Part shown: positions 8,106 to 17,200 of the stretch, in pieces
How positions within the stretch are numbered: position 1 is the first letter of the stretch
Layout: each line of letters begins with the position of its first letter
Assembly: GCA_965215215.1 (NCBI GenBank)
Contig: OZ244043.1
Span: 1,054,001 to 1,118,000 of the forward strand
Reading direction: 5' to 3'
Source: CALDTK01 sp965215215
GTDB lineage: Bacteria; Bacteroidota; Bacteroidia; Chitinophagales; Saprospiraceae
DNA: 64,000 bases
Translations under genes and position numbers: made by a program
The notes under the pieces: generated by a model
Database searches by the model: none
The model's input: only the letters and a program-made list of their open reading frames with translations
What the model was told of the DNA's origin: nothing

Positions 8106-8745
8106 GCTACCCCGGTTGCTCGCCTTGTGTCTAGTCGGAGTGTATTGGACCTCGTGCATTAAAGAGAATGAAAAACAAAGTCCTGTTAAAATGCCTATAG
8201 TCGTGGAGACAGATAGCGGAGTTTATACGTATTCGATAGCATAAAATGGGTCTGATACTTTTGTCGATTATCTAGATAAATCAGATTCTAGCGTGATGTC
8301 GGGAATTGTGAGATCAGATAGCTTAAACGGATTATACTCTACGAAGTATGCTAAAGATAGCTTAGTTGTGTACGCGTTTGGCAGCGAGCCTTCAGCGCCT
8401 ACGCTTACTTATAGTCTGATCGATAGCACATATAGGGACAGGTTTAATCTCCTAGTCGAGATTGGTAGCTGTTCGGATTCTTCGGCTTCCGATAGCCTTC
8501 ACGTACGCGTACCCGGTTTGGGTGAGAACTCAGTAGTTGCGGACTTTGAGCTAATTACTGAAACGCAAAATGGCCAACAAGTATTGGACTCCCAAGCCCG
8601 ATTAATATCGAGCTGTATTGGATTTAATCTCCCACAAGCTGAAGTGAATGGATCTATTTATATACTACGCGTAGTGTATACAGATACTCGATCCGGACTA
8701 GAGCTACCTGCTTTAGAATCAACACTTAAATTTGCTGAACAGTAG
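8065..8745 (+). pseudogene. Putative lipoprotein, immunity candidate of cassette 4, broken by TAA
   Basis: The ATG at 8065 starts 41 bases before the tip stop. The product has a signal sequence ending in a lipobox-like VYWTSC. Codon 60 is TAA (8242-8244); the same frame then stays open for 166 codons to 8745. Removing that one stop gives a 226-residue protein matching the 214-residue cassette 3 lipoprotein in length and C-terminal pattern. This is a single nonsense change in an otherwise intact gene. The part from 8293 could be translated alone but would lack export signals. Confidence 0.65.
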
Positions 8746-8760
8746 TCGGCATAATAATCG

Positions 8761-9090
8761 ATGAATCTAATTTATATAGTTGTGGTTTGCATAGCTATAT
8801 ATACTATGTATAGCGTGCTAGGTAATTACCGCAGGAGATTGTCCAAACGCGCAATGCGCAGCTTCCTCGAAGACCGTAAGCTAACGTTCGATGAAGTATC
8901 CGAAGATTATTCAACGAGTAAACTTTGGCCCACACTATCCGGGGCAGCGATTCCTGGGCTGACTCATTACGGGTATATCAGGGTCGCTACCGGGCAACGC
9001 GAGCTATATGGCCGTGTCGAATTTATGCTCCTCAAAGTCGTTGGCGTCGATCTGCTCGACTCGTCGGCGCAGTCGCCTGATACGGTCTAA
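8761..9090 (+). CDS. Conserved small membrane-anchored protein of the Rhs cassettes (copy 2)
   Basis: A 109-residue paralogue of the protein at 3276. It has the same MNLIYIV anchor, the shared SEDYSTSKLWP segment, IPGLTHYGYIRVATGQRELY and FMLLKVVGVDLL. The N-terminal helix and the last 12 residues diverge most. It begins 15 bases after the cassette 4 lipoprotein stop and ends 22 bases before the antisense repressor stop. Both copies are intact while the genes around them decay, which hints at retained or recent function. Confidence 0.7.
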   Translation: MNLIYIVVVCIAIYTMYSVLGNYRRRLSKRAMRSFLEDRKLTFDEVSEDYSTSKLWPTLSGAAIPGLTHYGYIRVATGQRELYGRVEFMLLKVVGVDLLDSSAQSPDTV

Positions 9091-9112
9091 AGCGCGTGTG
9101 ATCGGGATTGAT

Positions 9113-9413
9113 CTATACGGATGCTCGCGCGTCCCGGAGTGCCATATCGAGAACGCGCATCACGAAGGCTCGATCTGAGTCCGGCAGGCGTTCGATATCC
9201 TCGATCTTGCGCGTTAGGGGCGCATCGAGCTTGAGGGCGGTACGTCCGGCGAGGTAGGCGATGGAGACCCCGAACACGTCGGCGAGCTTGGCGACGCCTT
9301 CGATCGAGGGCGTGATCGCGCTGCGCTCGTAGCGTCCTGATGACGTCGTCGGAGGGCTCGATCGCGTTGCCGAGTGCAGCTTGCGAAAGGCGGCGCTGTC
9401 TGCGCGAAAGCAT
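9113..9413 (-). pseudogene. XRE-family repressor, cassette 4, frameshifted
   Basis: The most complete copy of the cassette repressor. The leftward frame from ATG 9413 reads MLSRRQRRLSQAALGNAIEPSDDVI. The sequence then continues in another frame: GRYERSAITPSIEGVAKLADVFGVSIAYLAGRT...DRAFVMRVLDMALRDARASV, stop 9113-9115. Together they form a standard XRE helix-turn-helix plus a short dimerisation-type tail of about 100 residues. A single-base indel near 9340-9345 breaks it. It faces the cassette genes and its stop is only 22 bases from theirs. Confidence 0.7.
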
Positions 9414-9469
9414 GATGTTCCCACCGAGGGGGGCTAGGTACTAGATCCCTTTTCGTATCCCCCGCGCAG

Positions 9470-9640
9470 ATCCCCGAAATCAAATCCCGCCTGCTGACAG
9501 CGCTCGGGCTCACGCAATACGGCCGGACCGCAATATTTACCTACGGTGCCCCTTTCACGACGACCAGACTGCCGCGCTGGATGTCTTCCCCGCGACCGAG
9601 ACGGCACACTGCTACTTGGTGAGCTGTCTCGTAACGCATA
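9470..9640 (+). pseudogene. CHC2 zinc-finger primase remnant
   Basis: Two short frames together resemble the N-terminal zinc finger of DnaG-like primases carried by Bacteroidota mobile elements: IPEIKSRLLTALGLTQYGR, then after a one-base shift RPDRNIYLRCPFHDDQTAAL and FPATETAHCYLVSC. The Cys-Pro-Phe-His and Cys-x4-Cys pattern is the basis of the call. Everything downstream of the finger (toprim, helicase-binding) is missing. It marks the right edge of the accessory region. Confidence 0.45.
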
Positions 9641-9672
9641 AGAAGCATGCACGAAGCACAAGGCGGCGACAG

Positions 9673-10878
9673 CTACGACAAGCGCACGACCGCCCGCACG
9701 AAGCTCACTGTGACCTCGTATTCCAACGGCGGATTCCCATTCCGACTCAGCGATCTCCTCGCGGTTTCGATCCCCGCTCCGAAGCGTTGCACCAACCCTT
9801 GCACCCACATCGATTCCGCGAGATTTGGATTTCGGTAGTCAGTGAGGCCAGGCGTGCCGAAGCCCTCTACGCTTACCAACCCAAACGGACCTCCCGGACT
9901 AACGATCTCCACCCGCTCATCGAACCAAGTTACCCGCACCGGAGCGTGCGTAACCTCGTAGGCGCGGTGCATGATCGCATTCCGCAGCAACTGCTGAAGT
10001 GCCTCCGGAGGGTACGACCACGCCGCGCGCTCCCGCGCGCCTTCCTTGAATTCTACCCGCTTTCGGTTGTGGGCGCCCAGTTTTTCCTCAATCTGGCTCA
10101 CGACCGAGGCTGCGGGACCCTGCGCCAGTAGCTCGTCGCTGATTACGTCCGACATATCCGTCCCGTCTACCCGGAGAAATTGGACGTAGGCGCCGGGGAT
10201 AAAGTCGCGAACCCTCAGAGAAAGCGTAAGTAAGCCCACCGCGGTTGGCGTAGGATCGAGCACCGAGTTGATCATCTTCAGCGCCGCGAGCCGCTCTTCC
10301 ACCGAACGCTCATTCGCGGCGAGTACATCCACCGCAAAGGCCTGCGGCAGGTACTCTTCGGTAAAACGGGTCAAGCTCAAATCGGCGATACCGGCACCCC
10401 GGATGGGCCGGGCGTCGAAGGGCTTATCGCCGTACCGACGCTTTTCGGAGAGGATGCGCTCGTCCTGGGCCGTCGCTACGCCCCGCCGGGGTCCGCTCCG
10501 TACCCAGATACGTCCCCGGTAGCGCACCGGTGGAGAGTCCGCGGGCTCCACGGTGACGACGGCGAACTCCGCGGCACCTAATCGGCGAACCTCGACGTTG
10601 AGGGTGGGCGGGGGCACGATCTGCCCGTCGGTCTTCATCTCCGTGAGCGTAAGCAGCAAACGGTCGGTAAGCTCGAGACCGCTGGCGCTGCCGTCGTCTT
10701 CCGCGCCCACGAAGAGCACTCCGGCCCGGCCACCCCCGGGGAGGTCATTCGCGAATGCACAAACGGCCTCCCGGGCTTTCGTGGCCACGGATTTCGACCA
10801 GGTGCTCTTGCGTTCGACCCTCACCGATTCCGCATCGGTTAACATCGCTTCCAGCTCCAGGTCGTTGTAATGCGTCAT
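9673..10878 (-). CDS. AlbA_2-domain / HATPase-like putative regulator
   Basis: A 401-residue protein. Residues about 15-130 fit the AlbA_2 (Schlafen-like) nucleic-acid-binding domain (E-x-K near the start, FANDLPGGGRAGVLFVGAEDDG). Residues about 290-390 fit the C-terminal HATPase_c_4-type domain (LLRNAIMHRAYEV, VEIVSPGGPFG, GLVQRFGAGI). Proteins of this type are often labelled RecG-like helicases but lack helicase motifs. The ATG at 10878 is chosen over an upstream TTG at 10914. It lies between the Rhs array and the core and transcribes away from the VOC gene. The true role is unknown; regulation or defence is possible. Confidence 0.75.
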   Translation of the reverse strand: MTHYNDLELEAMLTDAESVRVERKSTWSKSVATKAREAVCAFANDLPGGGRAGVLFVGAEDDGSASGLELTDRLLLTLTEMKTDGQIVPPPTLNVEVRRLGAAEFAVVTVEPADSPPVRYRGRIWVRSGPRRGVATAQDERILSEKRRYGDKPFDARPIRGAGIADLSLTRFTEEYLPQAFAVDVLAANERSVEERLAALKMINSVLDPTPTAVGLLTLSLRVRDFIPGAYVQFLRVDGTDMSDVISDELLAQGPAASVVSQIEEKLGAHNRKRVEFKEGARERAAWSYPPEALQQLLRNAIMHRAYEVTHAPVRVTWFDERVEIVSPGGPFGLVSVEGFGTPGLTDYRNPNLAESMWVQGLVQRFGAGIETARRSLSRNGNPPLEYEVTVSFVRAVVRLS

Positions 10879-11065
10879 GGCCTGCCGGGTTGTGGCCGCC
10901 CTAAGGTCTGCCAATTTCTGGATCGGAGCTACGGTCGGTGCCAGTCACCCAGTTAGGGAGGGAGCGTAATTTGAATACGGACGGTAGCAACTACGTACGA
11001 TGCAGCAACCGGGGGTGATCGCACACAACATCATTCGTGCAGCAGCCGACCCTACCTTGGCGCCC

Positions 11066-11440
11066 ATGCACCTCGCCCGCGTAGCCCTCATCGTCGACGA
11101 CTGCGACGAGGCCATCGAGTGGCTCACCCGCTGCCTCGACTTCACCCTCACCGAGGACACCCCGGAGGAAGCCAAGCGCTGGGTCACGATGAGTCCGCGC
11201 GACGGCGGCTGCGGTTTCGTTTTGGCGAAAGCCTCCACGACCCGACAGCGAATCGGCGTCGGCAACCAGTTTGCCGGGCGGGTAGGCTTCTTCCTCAACA
11301 CCCAGAACTTTGCGGCCGACGAAGCTCGGCTGCGCGAAAACGACGTCAAGATCGTACGCGAGCCCAAAGACATGCCCTACGGGCGGGTGCTCGTGTTTCA
11401 AGATCTGTGGGGTAACCGCTGGGATCTGATCGGCGGTTAG
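11066..11440 (+). CDS. VOC-family (glyoxalase/bleomycin-resistance fold) protein
   Basis: A 124-residue single-module VOC protein: MHLARVALIVDDCDEAIEWL at the N-terminus, a central GGCGFVLAKAST strand, and the terminal VLVFQDLWGNRWDLIGG with the usual acidic metal-site region. The substrate cannot be told from sequence. The ATG at 11066 fits the fold boundary better than upstream ATG 11000. A TACCTTGG box ends 6 bases before it, similar to the Bacteroidota -7 element, so the transcript may be nearly leaderless. Contains one copy of the iterated 14-base motif at 11219. Confidence 0.75.
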   Translation: MHLARVALIVDDCDEAIEWLTRCLDFTLTEDTPEEAKRWVTMSPRDGGCGFVLAKASTTRQRIGVGNQFAGRVGFFLNTQNFAADEARLRENDVKIVREPKDMPYGRVLVFQDLWGNRWDLIGG

Positions 11441-11456
11441 GGTCTCGGTCACCCGC

Positions 11457-12674
11457 TTAGGTCGCCCACTCGACGGTGGTGCCCCCGCGCGCCGCCCGAA
11501 TGCCCATATCCACGCAGCGCGCGGCGAGTGCCCCGGTGGTCACGTCTGATTCCGGCTGCTCGCCAGCCCGCACGCAGCGTACGAACTCCTGGAGCGCCTG
11601 CAGGGTCGCATCCCCGCCGTCGGCTTCGATGGGCACGCCCTCGCCGTCGCGCCAGGCCCGGACGGTCGCCCCCGACACGCCGTCGACGGTGCCGAGTTCC
11701 GGGCGCTCGGTGGGTTCGAGGTACACCTTGCCCCAGTCGTAGCCGAGCTCCACGGTGGCGCGCTTGCCGTACACCCAGATGCGGTAGTCGCCGAAACCGT
11801 TGATGGTCGTGCACGAGAAGGTGGCGTCGAGTCCGCCGGTGTACTCCACCTGGAGGTGGGCGTTGTCGAGGGTCTCGCGCCCGTCCTTCCAGTAGTCGAT
11901 CCCGCCCTGCCCCGCGATGCGGGCCGGGTGCTCGCCGGTGATCCAGTTGCAGAAGTCGAGTTGGTGCGACATGAGCTCGGCGACGAGTCCCCCCGAATAC
12001 TCGGTGTACATCCGCCAGTTGATCATCCGCTCCCACTTCGGGTCGGGCACCGGCCGCCGCCAGTCGCCGTTGCGGTGCCACTGGCAGTGGATGGCCGTCA
12101 ACTCGCCGAGGTAACCCTCGTCGACGAACTGCTTGGCGCGGCGGTACAGGGCGGAGGAGTGGTACTGGTGCCCGGTTTGGAAGGTGAGCTCGGGTTTCCG
12201 TTCGGCTGCCGCCAAAACCGCCCGAACGTCGTCCTCCCCGCGGACCATGGTTTTCTCGCAGTAGAGGTGTTTGCCGGCGTCGAGGATCTCGAGGGCCATG
12301 GGGCCGTGCATCCCGAAGGGAGTAGCGAGCAGCACGGCGTCTACGGCGGGATCGTCGAGCAGGGCGCGGTAGTCGGCGTAGGCCTTCGCTTTGGGTCCGG
12401 CGATCTCGGCGGCGGCCTCGAGGCGGAAGGGGATCAGGTCGCAGACGGCCCGCGCTTCGGCCCCGTCGACTTCGGCGAGCAGGGAGGTGAGCCCGCCCCC
12501 GCGGCTGCCGGTGCCGATGATCCCGACGCCGAGGGGCGGACCCTCCGCCAGGCGGCGGGCGCCGTCGGCCGCGGCGCGAGCGAGGGGGAAGGGGGCCGCC
12601 GCGAGTCCGGCGGCCAATGCAGACGATTGGCGTAGAAAGCGGCGGCGGGAGCGGCGGTTGGTCGGTGTGTGCAC
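11457..12674 (-). CDS. Tat-exported Gfo/Idh/MocA-family oxidoreductase
   Basis: A 405-residue protein with a twin-arginine signal (RRSRRRFLRQSSALAAGLAA), so it is likely exported folded with its NAD(P) cofactor. The Rossmann motif is GVGIIGTGSRGGG (about 47-60). The conserved CEKTM dinucleotide-site motif and the HQLDFCNWITGEHP region of the C-terminal GFO_IDH_MocA domain follow. Family members oxidise or rearrange sugars and sugar derivatives; the substrate is not predictable here. Exported members are frequent in polysaccharide-degrading Bacteroidota and planctomycetes. It stands alone, convergent with the VOC gene (16 bases apart). Confidence 0.88.
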   Translation of the reverse strand: MHTPTNRRSRRRFLRQSSALAAGLAAAPFPLARAAADGARRLAEGPPLGVGIIGTGSRGGGLTSLLAEVDGAEARAVCDLIPFRLEAAAEIAGPKAKAYADYRALLDDPAVDAVLLATPFGMHGPMALEILDAGKHLYCEKTMVRGEDDVRAVLAAAERKPELTFQTGHQYHSSALYRRAKQFVDEGYLGELTAIHCQWHRNGDWRRPVPDPKWERMINWRMYTEYSGGLVAELMSHQLDFCNWITGEHPARIAGQGGIDYWKDGRETLDNAHLQVEYTGGLDATFSCTTINGFGDYRIWVYGKRATVELGYDWGKVYLEPTERPELGTVDGVSGATVRAWRDGEGVPIEADGGDATLQALQEFVRCVRAGEQPESDVTTGALAARCVDMGIRAARGGTTVEWAT

Positions 12675-12867
12675 GGGCTGGTTTTCGCGAAGGCGGATGG
12701 GACGATCACGAAATTTAACGCGTGAGCGCCCACTTGCGTACGAATCGTCGGGTTGAAGGCTGCGGTCCGTCGGCCTCCCGGACCTCGAGCGGGTGGGTGA
12801 CGACGGCTAATTCGAGGGCGGGAGGACGAAAGCTGTGGTGCGGGGCGTAGCCACCTGATCACGCGAA

Positions 12868-13215
12868 TTACCGCGCCGGCCGGTGGGCGTGTCGCGTGGC
12901 GTCGCGCGCGGTGCGTTTCTCCATACCCCGGGCGAAGGCTTCGGTGAGGTCGACGCCGGTTTGGTTGGCGAGGCAGGTGACCACAAAGAGGACGTCACTC
13001 AGCTCGTCGGCGAGGGCGGTTTTGGCGGAAGCCTCGTCGGTGGGGTGCTTGAAGGTTTGGTCGCCGTAGAGGCGGGCGGTGAGGCGGGCGACTTCGCCGG
13101 TTTCCTCGGCGAGGATGGCGGTGTTGGTGAGCTCGGAGAAGTAACCGTGGCCGATGGATTGGATCCAGGCGTCGACGGTGGTTTGGAGGGGGGTTAGGTT
13201 GACTTCTAAACTCAT
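12868..13215 (-). CDS. MazG-like nucleotide pyrophosphohydrolase
   Basis: A 115-residue all-alpha NTP-PPase. The metal-binding signature is EETGEVARL followed by DELSDVLF, the E-x2-E ... E-x2-D arrangement of the MazG superfamily. It has a single MazG domain, like the short house-cleaning enzymes, unlike the two-domain E. coli MazG. It would hydrolyse non-canonical or excess NTPs to NMP and pyrophosphate in the cytoplasm. The iterated motif occurs at 13019 (antisense to the gene, encoding SAKT). Confidence 0.85.
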   Translation of the reverse strand: MSLEVNLTPLQTTVDAWIQSIGHGYFSELTNTAILAEETGEVARLTARLYGDQTFKHPTDEASAKTALADELSDVLFVVTCLANQTGVDLTEAFARGMEKRTARDATRHAHRPAR

Positions 13216-13286
13216 TCGAGAGGGGTCTGGCCGCTAGGTTTGGGTTCTCGCGCGGGCGCGGGGGGTTCGCGGGGGGCGCACGGGAT

Positions 13287-13817
13287 TTAACCCTGCGACG
13301 CTACGAGCTTTCGGATTCGCTTCCCTTTCCACCAAAGGTAGAAGGACAACGGGGCAGGGACTGCACAAAGGGCCGCCAAGAGTACGACGGGAAGTAAGCT
13401 GATTGTCCCGGCTATCCCCTGTGGGTGCTGGACGTCCTGCAGAGCGAAGAGAAATATAAATCCGCAGAGCGTTTGGAAGCTCGAGACCACCAAAACGAAG
13501 TAGCCTTCGTTTTCCCCTCCGAAAAATTGTTTCGTAAACCGGTCGAGATCGACGGCTCTGGGTTTGTCTAGGATCGATGAATCGAGGTTTTCCTCGTGAA
13601 GGGGCGGCCCGAGCTTAATACCGTTCAGATCAGGTAGCCTGCGCGTATAAAAAACGCCTAAAATCAGGGAAGGAATCAAGCTAACTACACTGACTGAAAA
13701 ACTCAGCGTAGATACCATTGTAACGGTGAACAGTAATCCGAAACACGACCAGGTGGTGATCAACGCCGCGTACGCCGCCTTTACAAACTGCTCCACTTGT
13801 TCGTCTAACTCCCTCAC
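13287..13817 (-). CDS. Hypothetical membrane protein downstream of dtd
   Basis: A 176-residue protein with about four membrane helices in two pairs (residues 18-34, 40-58, 107-125, 140-162) separated by a soluble loop. It ends in a basic tail (WWKGKRIRKL). The GTG start at 13817 overlaps the dtd stop (GTGA), so it is co-translated with dtd. No family is recognised, and the loop and helices show no catalytic motif. Confidence 0.65.
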   Translation of the reverse strand: MRELDEQVEQFVKAAYAALITTWSCFGLLFTVTMVSTLSFSVSVVSLIPSLILGVFYTRRLPDLNGIKLGPPLHEENLDSSILDKPRAVDLDRFTKQFFGGENEGYFVLVVSSFQTLCGFIFLFALQDVQHPQGIAGTISLLPVVLLAALCAVPAPLSFYLWWKGKRIRKLVASQG

Positions 13818-14266
13818 TCCCTTAGACGCGTATCGATCACGATCGTGACGGGGCCATCGTTGACTAAAGATACCTGCATGTCTGCGCCAAACTCGCCGGT
13901 CGCGACCTTGGTACCGGTCGATTCGGTGAGGGCGGCTAGGAACGCCTCGTACAGGGGCTCGGCTTCTTGCGGGCGCGCGCTCCGGGTGTAGCTGGGCCGC
14001 TTGCCTTTGCGGGTGGAGGCGAGCAGGGTAAACTGACTGACGACTAGGCAGCGGCCGTCGGTGTCTGCGAGCGCGAGGTTCATCTGGTCGGCATCATCGG
14101 AGAAGATGCGTAGGCCCGCGATCTTCTGCACGAGCCAGGTGAGCTCCTCCAGGGTATCCCCCACTTCCACACCGAGCAGGATGAGTAGACCGGCGTCAAT
14201 CTCGCCGACGATCTCGTTTGCGACGCTGACGGACGCTTTTGCAACTCTTTGGACTACGGCGCGCAT
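13814..14266 (-). CDS. dtd: D-aminoacyl-tRNA deacylase
   Basis: A 150-residue protein, the usual DTD length. It removes D-amino acids (and glycine from tRNA-Ala) from mischarged tRNAs in the cytoplasm. Diagnostic segments are MRAVVQRVAKASV at the start, the SQFTLLAS motif containing the catalytic-site Ser-Gln-Phe-Thr, and NDGPVTI, the Gly-cis-Pro motif region. It lies 9 bases downstream of the large TPR/transglutaminase gene and overlaps the next membrane gene, suggesting one transcript. Confidence 0.95.
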   Translation of the reverse strand: MRAVVQRVAKASVSVANEIVGEIDAGLLILLGVEVGDTLEELTWLVQKIAGLRIFSDDADQMNLALADTDGRCLVVSQFTLLASTRKGKRPSYTRSARPQEAEPLYEAFLAALTESTGTKVATGEFGADMQVSLVNDGPVTIVIDTRLRE

Positions 14267-14275
14267 GGGGGCGTG

Positions 14276-17200
14276 CTATTTGATTCCAATAAGTTGCTGA
14301 TCCGCCTCGTCCATGGCCCGCAAAAACTTACGCACGTCACCAAACTCCGCTGCGGCGTAGCTGTCGCGCGTGCGCGTCCACGTGCGCGCGGCTTTGAACT
14401 GGTTGTCTTCCAGCGTGAACCTCAGGCTGTAGGTCATACCGTCGATTTCGAGCTCGACGTCGGATGGGGTTTCGACCAACGCCGCATCCGCGGGTAGCTC
14501 CACCGCGATCTCTTCGAACTTCCGGTCGCTGCTCGTGAATAGCCACAGCTCGATCGGATTCGTGCGCTCCTTATCGTTTAGGAAATCGAGTGAGGTGTTG
14601 CGATGCAGCCAAGGCAGTTGGAAGAATCGCATGGACTGCATCTTGCTCACCGCACCGTCGATCGTAATGGCGTAGTCCACTACGACGGTATCGCTCAGGT
14701 CGCCGAGGTGCTCAAAACGGAACTCTTCGAGGCTAAAAGACTTGTCCAATCTCGTCCCAATCTCACGGTGGAGCTCGGCCCCCTGGTCCTTGCGGCTCAC
14801 GTCGTGATAATCGTAGCGCTGCATACTCGCCAGCTGTCCGTACCACTGACTCCTCCGTGAGAGCCTGAGGTCGTCGCCCTCGAACGCCAGCTCGGTGTAG
14901 GCGTCGATCCCATTACGCTTCTTCGAAGCGGTTACCTGACAGAGGTCACGCGCTGCCCCATCTCTGGCTACGGGTAGGGCGATCGATCCCCTCAGCCTGG
15001 GACCGACAGCGGCGTAAGGCAAGTATTGGTCCGTCAACTCGACGTACTCGTCCGTAGCGTCGAGCTGCACGATGCAATGATTGAATTCCGTGTTGGGCAT
15101 CACCAAATCGCGCTCTCCGTTATCGCGGGTATCCACGAGTACGAGTTGCGCTCCGACCCCCACTTCGCGGCCCATCGCCACGAACAACGAGCTGACATCC
15201 TTGCAGTCACCAAGCTTCGTACGCAGCGTTTTGCCGGCGCGTTGAGGCACGTATCCGTTTTGCCGAAAAGGCAACGAACTGTAGGAAACTTCCTTGACGA
15301 TGTACTCGTAGATGCGCCGCGACTTTTCTTCTTCGGATAATCCCTCGCTGCCTTGCGGAAAAACGGACTTCACCGCTGCCCGCACGGTGTAGTCCGATTC
15401 GGTCCGTTTCGCTGAGAGTTCGTCGTACCAACTCGCTACGTAATCCCAGTCGGGTACGCTACTCAGGTGTAAGACCTCGGCAACGTCCGTGGTGGCCGGC
15501 ATGTAATCTTCGTACTCGATCAGTTTAGGTCGCTCGATAGAGAAGGTAAGCTTGTCGAACTCACCGAGTTCCTCGAGAGCCGGTTCGGCATCCGAGTTGA
15601 TCAGCTCGTATTTTAACGGGTAGTCTTTCGGGAAAAGCACCTGATAGCGCGATTCGTTACTCGGGTACGTCCCGCTCATCTGGTAATCGGCCCAGACCTT
15701 GCCGAACATCTTCCCTTCATAATATTCCCTTACCCGGTAGCTCACGTATACGTAGTCTCCTACAGCGAGCTTCGGGAATACGACTGTACCGTGGCCGCGT
15801 TCGCCGTCTATCTTCTGACCGCTCGGCTTAATGACCTGCGCTTCGAATATATCGACGCCCGCACCGCCGAGGGAGTACTCGCTCAGCTGCTCGATTCCCT
15901 TCTGATTGAGCACTTTGTAAGCCGCTACGTAACGCGCCTCGCTCACGCCATCCTCGTAGACGATCCGCCGCACGTCGTCGGCGATGATCGCCAGCGCGTA
16001 GTCGGTTTCGTCGAAGAGGTTACCCTGCGCCTCAATGACTCCCATGATGTCCAGGCTGTCTAATTGAGCGTAGACCGCTGGCTGGTCCCGGAGTTCCCGT
16101 AGGCGGGTGCGGAGACTGAAATCGTTCGGGTTGAGCTGGAGCGCGCGCGTGTAGCTCTCGACTGCCTCCTCCTTTCGCTTACTCTTGAGCAGCACTTCCC
16201 CGCGCCCTCGGTGGAACGACGCTACGTCCGGCGCCTGCGCGATAGCCTCATCGTACGCTTCGAGGGCCGCGTCGTACTCCTGGGCGCTCGTGTGTATCTG
16301 AGCGATCGAGCGGCGGTGCCCCACTTCGTACGCGAGCTCGTCTAAGATCGTTCGATAGTGCTTAATAGCGAGGCGCTCGTCCCCCTGGTTCGAGCAAACT
16401 TTCGCCAACTCGGCCCGAACCTCGTCTACGTTGTAATCCCGTAAGTACGTTTTGACGACTTCCCGAGCGTTATCCGGCCGATTGAAGACTTGCGCCTCGA
16501 TCCGGTACTCGAGCCACATGAGCTCCTGCGAGGAGGGGGTAACCTTACGCGCGCCGTTTAAGCGCTTTACGGCACCCGGGATATTTTCCTCCCGTAATAA
16601 GAGTGATACGCGGAGCATCTCCGAGGCAGAGCTACTGCCGTTAATGGCTTCTAATTCCTCTAATTCATTTTCAGCGAGGTTATAGTCTTCCTCCTCCACG
16701 GCCTTTTGCATGCGCTCCGCGATCACGAGCGGGTACATCGGCAGATTGTTACGGAGGTAAGCCATTAGCTCGGCTTGTCCCGTTTCGCTTCCCTCCTTCT
16801 TGAACAGTTCGTTTTCTAACTCGATGAAACACGGAGCCTTCGGGTAGAGGTCTCGCATGTGGTTTACCACCTCCCGCGCGTCGAGCCAACGACCGAAAAT
16901 TACTTGTTGCCGGGCGAGTAGAAGGTTCGCGGTGAGATCGTCGGGCGCGGCCTTCGAGGCAGCCTGCGCTGCGGTAAATGCGCGCCCGTAAGAGACCTCC
17001 GACTCCACTTTATCCTTCGCGTACGCCCTGTAGCTGTGACTGGCCTTGAGACCGGGTACCGGGTTGCGCTCCGCGTCTACGATGCGGAGGTGGTAGGAGA
17101 GCCCGGAGCGTTCTGCGGACCCGAGCTGAAGTAAGACGCGATGCGTACCCGCGCTCAGTTTTTGCGAAAGCAGCAGGTGCCCTTCCTCGAAGCAGCGTTC

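Noticed and set aside
9616..10131. Rightward ORF opposite the AlbA_2 gene
   Set aside because: Overlaps the AlbA_2 gene antisense and has no features beyond the primase-finger residues at its very start.
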